A program made the position numbers and the translations under genes. The notes under the pieces were generated by a model. It was given only the letters and a program-made list of their open reading frames with translations. It did no database searches and was not told where the DNA came from. This document shows, in pieces, positions 1-4,934 of a stretch of DNA of 5,042 bases (position 1 is its first letter; the number at the start of each line of letters is the position of its first letter). Source of the stretch: Limnochordia bacterium (GTDB taxonomy: Bacteria; Bacillota; Limnochordia; Darwinibacteriales; DTU012); NCBI GenBank assembly GCA_007116995.1, contig SKHL01000068.1, positions 1 to 5,042 of the forward strand, in the 5' to 3' direction.

Positions 1-407
1 ACGATTATAAAAATGGAATGATACATCGTGGTCGTTCCACCTCCAGATTCAGATTCAGATTCAGAGTCACAATCAAATTCATAATCACCGCTGCCTAGAA
101 AAACATAAAGCGGCATAGTAAAAGCGATTCCATGATTAGGTTTGTCCAGTCGAAGCCTCTCTTGTACTTCCTCAAGTGCTCTGCTGCCTACAGATTTTTC
201 CGAGATCATGACCAGAATCTCTTTGCGTATATCCCTTAACTCCAGAAATTCCAGAATGGGGTTTCTTATAGCGGTTCCTCTCCCCACAAAAATCGTACCC
301 CCTGGCACACCATGCTCTCTGGCGATGTGAAGCACTTTACTTGCCATACCGAAGTTTACAATCACACATATTAACTCAAACTCTGTCATATCTGCACTGG
401 TTCTCAT
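1..407 (-). CDS. P-II family regulator, tandem-domain type (3' end beyond the left edge)
   Basis: The minus strand reads from ATG at 407 to the window edge, giving 135 complete codons with no stop. Residues 8-100 form one P-II-like domain: an opening strand (TEFELICVIVNFGMASKVL), a PGGTIFVGRGT segment at 35-45, RNPILEFLEL at 48-57, RKEILVMI at 61-68, and the diagnostic KPNHGIAF at 89-96. After an acidic linker (about 108-124), MYHSIFII at 128-135 looks like the first strand of a second P-II domain. The full protein is therefore probably a tandem P-II of about 230-250 residues. P-II proteins bind ATP/ADP, often with 2-oxoglutarate, and gate a partner protein; here the partner is very likely the DUF1538 transporter whose gene ends four bases upstream. 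The start fits the domain: GGAGG lies 12 bases upstream inside the DUF1538 3' end, and a second AGAGG sits right before ATG. The internal ATG at 389 has no ribosome site. The family is clear; the ligand and exact partner are inferred. Confidence 0.88.
   Translation of the reverse strand, partial: MRTSADMTEFELICVIVNFGMASKVLHIAREHGVPGGTIFVGRGTAIRNPILEFLELRDIRKEILVMISEKSVGSRALEEVQERLRLDKPNHGIAFTMPLYVFLGSGDYEFDCDSESESESGGGTTTMYHSIFII
45..68 (-). repeat. AGATTC hexanucleotide tandem repeat inside the P-II gene
   Basis: Three perfect AGATTC units (45-62) are followed by a near-copy, AGAGTC (63-68). On the coding strand the units are TCTGAA, encoding the Ser-Glu run at residues 115-121 of the P-II protein, in the linker between the two domains and just before a Gly-Gly-Gly. 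A six-base unit changes length without breaking the frame, so slippage would alter only linker length and charge. Confidence 0.85.
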
Positions 408-411
408 TCCT

Positions 412-1935
412 CTAAATCCCCTCCTTCCTAGTCTTCATTTTGAATAGGAGCCCAAGTATTTGAAGAGTAATAATCGGTGTCATAGCCACCATGGCAATCA
501 TGCCAAAGCCATCAATTAGTACATTTGCTCCATCAAATGCCTCTGCAGCTCCATTGGTAAACGCAAGGATAAATGTAGCCGTCATCGGTCCTGTAGCTAC
601 ACCTCCGGCATCAAAGGCAATACCTATAAAGAGTTTTGGGACAAAATAGGACAGGGCAATACATATAATGTAGCCTGGTAAAAGATAGTGCCAAAGCTGT
701 ATACTTGGAACCAGAACTCGAAGGACAGACAGCGCCACTGCAAGTCCAACTCCTATAGACAGCGCCACTAACACCGACTGGCGTTTCACATAACCAGCGG
801 TTACGTTTTCAATTTGATGTGTCAACACATACACAGCCGGTTCAGCCAGAATCGTCACGACTCCAAGAGCAAAACCAACCAATACAATAAGATAGGAATT
901 ATGGTGAACAGCCAAATGCAGCCCCAGTTCTGTCCCTACATTCATGAAACCGGCATTGGCACCAAGCAGAAAAAGAAACAATCCTAACAGTGCGTAGATA
1001 AAGCCTTTCAACACTCTATTGAATGCTCTTCGACTTAAGCGGAAAGATACTTTCTGTAGAACTAAAAAGATAATGAGTAAAGGTATAAGGGCTAAGATAC
1101 TCTCACCTAAGATATCCACAATCATAGTTTGAACAGATACTGTTTCAACTGTCGCTTCCAGAATATCCGGTCCGACTTCTGCTGCACGATTGTTTGAGAA
1201 TACATTCAGAGCTAATACCGATAAAATCGCTCCAATGGATGCAATCGCGATTAGCCCAAAACTGTCCTTCTCTGAAGACTTACTATCCTTCTTCATCACT
1301 GATATGCCTACGGAAAGAGCTAAGATAAACGGAACTGCTAATATCCCTGTAGTGGCTCCTGATGCATCGAAGGCGATAGCCAGGTGCTCTGGTGACGCGA
1401 ACAAAGCCAGAACAAATATAAGAGCGTATAGGACCGTCAATATAAGATATAGTGGTAAATTATACAGGATACGTATAAGCCCCAAGACAACCAGGAATGC
1501 CAACCCGATAGAAACAACTAAAAGCATACCGACAGCACCAATCTGGCCTGATGTAACATACTCTACTTGTGTAGCGAACACTAAAAGCCCTGGCTCAGCC
1601 ACCGAAATGAAAAAACCTAAAATGAAACCTGCCAATAAAACAATCCACAGCTTATTGGTCTTAGCTATTGCATCGCCGGTAATTTCACCTAGTGGAGTAA
1701 TGCCGAGATCTACCCCGATCAGAAATAAAGAAAGCCCGAGAACGATAAGAACAGATCCTAACAGAAATGGTATAATCAGCGAGGAGGTTAGAGGAACAAT
1801 AGTAATATGGAGGAAGAGTACAATGAGAGTAATCGGCAGAACTGCCATAACGGTTTCCCTTAGTCTATATATAAGCACATTCAAGCTTCTTCCCCCCGTC
1901 TTTAACTTATACCTATTAATATCCCCTATGGTCAT
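412..1935 (-). CDS. Two-repeat DUF1538 integral membrane protein, putative cation/proton transporter
   Basis: A 507-residue, very hydrophobic polytopic membrane protein built from two homologous halves, about 25-215 and 276-470. Three motif pairs mark the duplication: GVDLGITPLG (74-83) with GANAGFMNVG (325-334); AEPG (113-116) before VEYVTSG with AEPA (364-367) before IENVTAG; and AFDASGATTG (188-197) with AFDAGGVATG (440-449). The leading segments also match (LRETVMAVLPITLIVL and LGESILALIPLLIIFL). This is the DUF1538 family. As I recall, the Halomonas members UmpA and UmpB were reported to exchange Na+, Li+ or K+ for protons, so this protein resembles a fused UmpA-UmpB. Substrate here is inferred. 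The conserved AEP and FDA acidic residues inside membrane segments are natural candidates for ion or proton handling. The stop is four bases before a P-II gene, suggesting co-transcription and P-II control. The start is uncertain: ATG at 1935 has a weak site inside a hairpin, whereas TTG at 1884 follows GGGGGGAAG and fits the family's usual N-terminus; ATG at 1848 is too short. Confidence 0.92.
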   Translation of the reverse strand: MTIGDINRYKLKTGGRSLNVLIYRLRETVMAVLPITLIVLFLHITIVPLTSSLIIPFLLGSVLIVLGLSLFLIGVDLGITPLGEITGDAIAKTNKLWIVLLAGFILGFFISVAEPGLLVFATQVEYVTSGQIGAVGMLLVVSIGLAFLVVLGLIRILYNLPLYLILTVLYALIFVLALFASPEHLAIAFDASGATTGILAVPFILALSVGISVMKKDSKSSEKDSFGLIAIASIGAILSVLALNVFSNNRAAEVGPDILEATVETVSVQTMIVDILGESILALIPLLIIFLVLQKVSFRLSRRAFNRVLKGFIYALLGLFLFLLGANAGFMNVGTELGLHLAVHHNSYLIVLVGFALGVVTILAEPAVYVLTHQIENVTAGYVKRQSVLVALSIGVGLAVALSVLRVLVPSIQLWHYLLPGYIICIALSYFVPKLFIGIAFDAGGVATGPMTATFILAFTNGAAEAFDGANVLIDGFGMIAMVAMTPIITLQILGLLFKMKTRKEGI

Positions 1936-1939
1936 CCCT

Positions 1940-1955
1940 GCAACCCAAAGGTTGC
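1940..1955 (-). promoter_or_regulatory. Small hairpin just upstream of the annotated DUF1538 ATG
   Basis: GCAACC (1940-1945) and GGTTGC (1950-1955) form a perfect 6-bp stem with a 4-base loop. On the minus-strand mRNA the stem ends four bases before ATG at 1935, where a ribosome site would sit. It could limit initiation at that ATG, or simply lie in the 5' leader if translation begins at TTG 1884. No clear promoter was found in 1956-2228; the rest of that stretch shows no gene. Confidence 0.35.
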
Positions 1956-2228
1956 TCGTGAATCGGATATACAGGCACAGGGTTAAGTATGAACTGACCG
2001 CTGTGCAGAAATTTCCACGTCAGATCAGAAATTCCCTTTTTGAGAATTTTTATGAGGAATTCAGGTTGCTTTTTCTATATCGTACACACACTTAACAACC
2101 TAATTCAATCTTCCAATTAATTCATTGCTGATCAGACCAAGCCCAGCCCCACAAAGTTCTACAGTTGGTTAAAACAAGCAAGACCACATCACGCTGTCTA
2201 GATCTCATTACGATATTCGTAGTAATTA

Positions 2229-2246
2229 TGTGACTGCAGAGTCACA
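2229..2246. other. Perfect 7-bp inverted repeat (hairpin or protein-binding site)
   Basis: TGTGACT (2229-2235) and AGTCACA (2240-2246) flank a 4-base GCAG centre. It sits 14 bases beyond a longer hairpin and 75 bases after the stop of the minus-strand lipoprotein gene. It resembles the half-sites of CRP/FNR-type operators, but the spacing is 8 rather than 6 bases, so an RNA hairpin is the simpler reading. Function is unknown. Confidence 0.45.
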
Positions 2247-2260
2247 GGGACTGACCCGTA

Positions 2261-2287
2261 GGCGAGATTCGTAACTCGAATCTCGCC
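2261..2287 (-). terminator. Strong hairpin downstream of the lipoprotein gene, terminator-like but without a U-tract
   Basis: GGCGAGATTCG (2261-2271) and CGAATCTCGCC (2277-2287) form a perfect 11-bp, GC-rich stem with a 5-base loop. It lies 33 bases past the TGA of the lipoprotein gene read on the minus strand, the expected place for a terminator. Neither flank has the run of Ts needed for a classical intrinsic terminator, so it may instead be a 3'-end stabilising structure or a Rho-associated end. The structure is certain; the role is inferred. Confidence 0.5.
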
Positions 2288-2320
2288 AGAGCATCATCCT
2301 TGGAGCATCCCGCTTTAAGC

Positions 2321-3499
2321 TCATCTGTGTCCTTCTCGTAGCAGTTTAAGACGGCCCATCTCGGTTACAAACAAATCGTCGTTGCCATTAAAAACTGCAT
2401 AGCTGGGATACCACATTCTCGATGGTCCCTGGACACCCCCATACCCTGTACCCCATGACGACAGGAAAGCTCCTTCTGAAGTAAAAAACTGCAGTCGATG
2501 GTTTCCGGAATCCACTACAGCGATGCGACCCTCGCTGTTAACTGCAACACCGCGCGGATTCTCGAATTTTCCAGCACCGTCACCCCGCCCACCAATCTCC
2601 CAGAGGAACTTATCATCCTTGTCAAATACCAAGAGGCGATGACCACTGGTCAAATACACCTGACCTAGATTATCGATGGTTACATCATCAACACGAAAGG
2701 CCTTACCCGGTTCATTACCCGGTTCCAACCATTCACGGATCAACTTGCCCTCGGGGTTCAACACCTGCACACGAGAGCGATTGTCGAACACGTTGTATTC
2801 TGCCACATAGATATTGCCATTACTGTCTACGGCTAGACCGTCAACCTCCCAGCTTTCTCGATCGCCAAACTCGATGCCTGGTCGAAATTCTCTTTGAAAC
2901 TGTCCATCCGAGGTGTACTTCTGAATGCGCAGGGACATGTATTCGGAGACATAGATGTATCCGTCATCATCGACCGCAATGGTTGTAGGATACTGAAATT
3001 CACCGGCAGCGCTGCCATAAGTGCCCCAAGTTGCATAAGTATCCCCATCAATCACTATAACCTTGTGTTCCTCCGATAGCGTGCCGTAGACGCGACCCTG
3101 CCCATCAATAGCAATCTGATACAGTGACCAAGGTAAGTTTGGGCCATATTTCACAAAGTGATATGGATAATCGGATGTAAACATGGCTGTCAGTGTTGTC
3201 TCTTTATGAAGGACTATCTGGTAACGGTTCTCACCCAATTCAGCCAACACACCCCCTTCCCAGCCCACCCATTCCCAACCCTCATTGGGCACTGCCTGCA
3301 AAGTGATTTGATCACCCTTCGAGAAAGGTCTAGCTGTTTCTTCGACAACATAACCTTGGCCATCGATAAAGACATGCAGATTCGGCGAGCCACCGGATAT
3401 TCCGTCTCCAATTCCGCCCACACCACCACAGCCCGCAGCCAACAACAATCCGATTGCCAAAGTAGCAATAAGCCAATAATCCCGCCTGCAATTTTTCAT
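2321..3499 (-). CDS. Predicted surface lipoprotein: InlB-type repeat followed by NHL beta-propeller
   Basis: A 392-residue exported protein. The N-terminus (KNCRRDYW, then a hydrophobic stretch to A22) ends in a lipobox LAAGC with the lipidated cysteine at C24, followed by a flexible Gly-rich linker (25-39). Residues 41-109 match a divergent InlB B-repeat, with the typical pattern of alternating strands, GDQITLQAVPNEGWEWVGWEGG at 62-83 and a closing TLTAMF. Residues 126-388 form about six NHL-type blades, each opening with an I/V-A-V/I-D-x-x-G-x-I/V-Y-V pattern (near 129, 174, 222, 273, 318 and 367). The clearest is NPRGVAV to VDSGNHRLQFF at 314-339. The likely role is an extracellular binding or scaffold protein held at the membrane surface; NHL propellers bind proteins, sugars or RNA, so the ligand cannot be given. 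ATG at 3499 is supported by GAGGGGAG nine bases upstream and by the signal peptide starting directly there. The gene appears somewhat richer in GC than its flanks. No enzyme residues are seen. Confidence 0.9.
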   Translation of the reverse strand: MKNCRRDYWLIATLAIGLLLAAGCGGVGGIGDGISGGSPNLHVFIDGQGYVVEETARPFSKGDQITLQAVPNEGWEWVGWEGGVLAELGENRYQIVLHKETTLTAMFTSDYPYHFVKYGPNLPWSLYQIAIDGQGRVYGTLSEEHKVIVIDGDTYATWGTYGSAAGEFQYPTTIAVDDDGYIYVSEYMSLRIQKYTSDGQFQREFRPGIEFGDRESWEVDGLAVDSNGNIYVAEYNVFDNRSRVQVLNPEGKLIREWLEPGNEPGKAFRVDDVTIDNLGQVYLTSGHRLLVFDKDDKFLWEIGGRGDGAGKFENPRGVAVNSEGRIAVVDSGNHRLQFFTSEGAFLSSWGTGYGGVQGPSRMWYPSYAVFNGNDDLFVTEMGRLKLLREGHR

Positions 3500-3515
3500 A
3501 TGAAATTACTCCCCT

Positions 3516-3725
3516 CTAAAGCGCTACATTCGATAAGGTGTTCGGTTCCGGATCTTCGCGCCATTTGTTACAATAAGTATTTGACAAATATAGACACGTC
3601 AGCAATTTAGCTTCTGCCTCTAATGCGCCCATTTTTCTCCCTAAGTCACAAAATCGACCATCAAGAGAACCTTCAATTACCAATTTTCGATACAGCTCCC
3701 CCCTTTCCCCCATGATTTCACTCAC
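3516..3725 (-). CDS. Small protein of unknown function, possibly coupled to the lipoprotein gene
   Basis: A 69-codon ORF starting at GTG (3725). AAGAAGGA lies 12 bases upstream, a rather long spacing; an in-frame ATG at 3713 has no site of its own. The protein has a helical charged first half (GERGELYRKL, then DLGRKMGALEAEAKLL) and a Cys-containing, Asn-rich tail. Its TAG stop directly precedes the AGGGGAG ribosome site of the lipoprotein gene, leaving 16 bases between the genes, an arrangement typical of translational coupling. The helical half faintly resembles the short Spo0E-like regulators, but the key S-x-E-L-D motif is not present, so I do not assign that family. It could also be a chance ORF; neighbour spacing is the main argument for it. 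Confidence 0.4.
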   Translation of the reverse strand: MSEIMGERGELYRKLVIEGSLDGRFCDLGRKMGALEAEAKLLTCLYLSNTYCNKWREDPEPNTLSNVAL

Positions 3726-3746
3726 TCTATTCAGTTATCCTTCTTC

Positions 3747-4047
3747 CTAGCCAGTATGAAAAAACAACCGAGCATCGTATACAAACCCTTGAGCAGAAGT
3801 TTGACCAGTTCCCTCTGGATTGGCACGTGATTTTAATCCATCTGGATTATAAATGGACCAGGTTTGCAGCTACGAATAGCCGGTATAGTGTGGCTTCCGG
3901 CTTCCACAGCGTTGCCACCATGCACAACAAAATGGCCAAGTGCTAATCCCTTCATAATCGACCACAAGCTTCGGCCCTTCCGATAGTCGACATGACCGCT
4001 TCGCTGTGATAGTAATGTGCCTTACCCTTTAGTTTGTCGTAGCGCGT
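3747..4047 (-). pseudogene. Frame-shifted gene remnant, family not recognised
   Basis: Protein-like stretches appear in different minus-strand frames. Frame one (4047-3952) gives TRYDKLKGKAHYYHSEAV and a further 13 residues before TGA. A second frame (4021-3833) holds GHFVVHGGNAVEAGSHTIP followed by AIRSCKPGPFII. A third (3854-3747) gives IYNPDGLKSRANPEGTGQTS followed by AQGFVYDARLFFHTG and a TAG stop. The second and third segments overlap at the shared Phe-Ile/Ile-Tyr bases, so a single frameshift near 3845-3854 would join them. A short extra segment (NGGLVSNYWVAIHKR) lies just upstream in yet another frame. Composition (Gly, His, Asn, Tyr, little Lys) suggests a secreted beta-rich protein, but I recognise no family. 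Caution: a plus-strand frame is open over 3716-3946 for 76 codons without a proper start and also reads as protein-like, so the coding strand is not certain. Confidence 0.4.
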
Positions 4048-4323
4048 TTATGTATGGCTACCCAGTAATTCGAGACAAGTCCTCCATTCAGGTTGCTCTA
4101 AGTCTCCAAAGATTATCTAACGCAATTTGACATTGTGGTACATGGTACTGTATAACATAATAATCCAAGAAGTCTCTAGGTATAACTTAGGATAAGATAG
4201 CTGGTAAAATCGCTTTATGTTCGTATTCTATGTGACCCGAATGTAATCCTGCCATTTTAGAAAAACATGGTATTTCTATAGTTAAGTGTCGCAACTATAC
4301 TGCACTAAAAAATAAAGACCATC
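4048..4323. other. Stretch without an identifiable gene
   Basis: Stops occur often in all six frames. The longest ATG-initiated piece on the minus strand is 22 codons (4255-4187) without a ribosome site. The only structured signal is the plus-strand promoter-like element at 4127-4156. Imperfect palindromes such as CTAGGTATAACTTAG (4177-4191) are too weak to call. Confidence 0.5.
4127..4156 (+). promoter_or_regulatory. Candidate sigma-A promoter with no gene downstream
   Basis: A perfect TTGACA (4127-4132) is followed after 18 bases by TATAAC (4151-4156). The spacer holds the direct repeat GGTAC-AT-GGTAC. Transcription would start near 4163 and run rightward, but no ORF with a ribosome site follows for at least 300 bases. 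It could drive a small RNA, be left over from a lost gene, or be a chance match in AT-rich DNA. Confidence 0.35.
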
Positions 4324-4348
4324 TGACGGGTAAAAAATTAACCCGTCA
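4324..4348 (-). terminator. Hairpin, possible terminator of the acidic small gene
   Basis: TGACGGGT (4324-4331) and ACCCGTCA (4341-4348) form a perfect 8-bp stem around a 9-base AT loop. Read on the minus strand, a T-rich stretch (TTTATTTTTT) begins about eight bases after the stem. That makes it a plausible but imperfect intrinsic terminator for the gene ending at 4460, about 110 bases upstream. On the plus strand no T-run follows. The interval 4349-4459 shows nothing else. Confidence 0.45.
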
Positions 4349-4459
4349 AACAGCCCTCATATCAATCAGTATGGTTCCACATGTTTCCATTAAGCACGTT
4401 TCTTTCTAAATAAATAACCACAGTTGGCTAGATTCGTACAACTCCATCTCCAATCTATT

Positions 4460-4735
4460 CTACATTACACCCCAATAACCACCATCTATTGTTATTGCAG
4501 CAGCAATTTTCATAATCTTCCATTCGTCAGAAATCCGTGCTAGCATTAGATGATACGCTACCGTAAGCTTCTCGAACTCATCATGCGAATCAGATTCAAG
4601 TATCTTTACATACTCTGCATGGTTCTTGCTAACAGAAATACCAAGGTCTGCTTCATCTCCTAATACCTGCCAGACTACTTCCTCCTCATTTAGCTCGTCA
4701 TACTCAGGATTATCCCTTAACAACCCATACACCAT
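4460..4735 (-). CDS. Small, highly acidic protein of unknown function, possibly 5'-truncated
   Basis: From ATG at 4735 the product is 91 residues with roughly 19 Asp/Glu against 7 Lys/Arg. It has predicted helices (DELNEEEVVWQVLGDEADLG; SHDEFEKLTVAYHLMLARI) and ends in a hydrophobic IAAAITIDGGYWGVM. I recognise no family. The same frame stays open upstream to 5032, but that extension runs antisense through the promoter, leader and signal-peptide region of the plus-strand gene and is low in coding character, so I exclude it. Coding-like residues (VTSKPYIAFID) continue a little upstream of 4735, and no ribosome site precedes ATG 4735 or the GTG at 4810. The original 5' end may therefore have been lost when the neighbouring promoter region was joined here. 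The acidic nature fits many immunity or inhibitor proteins, but that is only a suggestion. Confidence 0.5.
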   Translation of the reverse strand: MVYGLLRDNPEYDELNEEEVVWQVLGDEADLGISVSKNHAEYVKILESDSHDEFEKLTVAYHLMLARISDEWKIMKIAAAITIDGGYWGVM

Positions 4736-4777
4736 GTCTATAAATGCAATGTAAGGCTTGCTAGTAACTATTACATA

Positions 4778-4806
4778 TTGACTTGTATAACGTATACTGA
4801 TATAAT
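4778..4806 (+). promoter_or_regulatory. Sigma-A promoter of the secreted-protein gene, with a palindrome in the spacer
   Basis: TTGACT (4778-4783) and a perfect TATAAT (4801-4806) are separated by the optimal 17 bases. Transcription should start near 4813, giving a leader of about 118 bases. The spacer contains GTATA-ACG-TATAC (4785-4797), a 13-base palindrome located where a repressor dimer could block RNA polymerase. Promoter call is strong; the operator role is inferred. Confidence 0.78.
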
Positions 4807-4828
4807 TCACATATATTCTACATAAGTT

Positions 4829-4837
4829 AAGGAGGTG
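4829..4837 (+). promoter_or_regulatory. Perfect Shine-Dalgarno without a clear start codon
   Basis: AAGGAGGTG (4829-4837) matches the 16S rRNA tail fully, yet no ATG or GTG lies at a usable distance; the GTG within it is followed at once by TAA. A TTG at 4850 would encode only five residues and is 14 bases away. It could be a ribosome standby site, a relic, or part of leader control. Confidence 0.4.
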
Positions 4838-4868
4838 TAACAAAGTTATTTGGACGGAGTAGCTTAAA

Positions 4869-4934
4869 ATGAGCTTCTGCGCTGTAAGTGTAGAAAGAAA
4901 AATTATATTATTAGGAGGAATTTTTTTATTATGA
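4869..4934 (+). CDS. 21-residue leader ORF overlapping the secreted-protein gene (ATGA)
   Basis: ATG at 4869 is preceded by CGGAG nine bases upstream (4855-4859) and encodes 21 residues with a hydrophobic second half (KIILLGGIFLL). Its TGA overlaps the downstream ATG in the classical ATGA arrangement, and the downstream gene's AGGAGG lies inside this ORF. That layout is typical of translational coupling, or of a leader peptide whose translation controls access to the next start. The ORF is very short, so chance remains possible. Confidence 0.35.
   Translation: MSFCAVSVERKIILLGGIFLL
4875..4895 (+). other. Leader hairpin upstream of the secreted-protein gene
   Basis: TTCTGCGCT (4875-4883) pairs with AGTGTAGAA (4887-4895) through nine base pairs, two of them G-U, around a 3-base loop. 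The hairpin lies between the promoter and the AGGAGG (4913-4918), within the small upstream ORF, so ribosomes on that ORF would melt it. It could stabilise the mRNA or take part in leader control. Confidence 0.4.

Noticed and set aside
142..330. 62-codon plus-strand ORF
   Set aside because: Antisense of the P-II gene, Ser/Arg-rich, with no ribosome site.
1190..2095. 301-codon plus-strand ORF opposite the DUF1538 gene
   Set aside because: It is the antisense of a clear membrane-protein gene; its Thr/Ser/Arg/Pro-rich composition and lack of a ribosome site mark it as a shadow.
2229..2246. CRP/FNR operator
   Set aside because: Half-sites TGTGA and TCACA are present but separated by 8 bases rather than 6, and the site lies after a gene rather than before one.
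2833..3468. Several ORFs of 61-84 codons on both strands within the lipoprotein gene
   Set aside because: All lie inside a gene with clear lipobox and NHL motifs and show no independent start signals.
3158..3610. 150-codon plus-strand ORF
   Set aside because: Antisense to the lipoprotein's signal peptide and InlB-repeat region; composition is not protein-like and it has no ribosome site.
3516..3725. Spo0E-like phosphatase
   Set aside because: Length and helical pattern are similar, but the conserved S-x-E-L-D signature is absent.
4187..4255. 22-codon minus-strand ORF beginning MAGLHSGHIEYEHK
   Set aside because: Reads well but is too short, has no ribosome site and no coupled neighbour.
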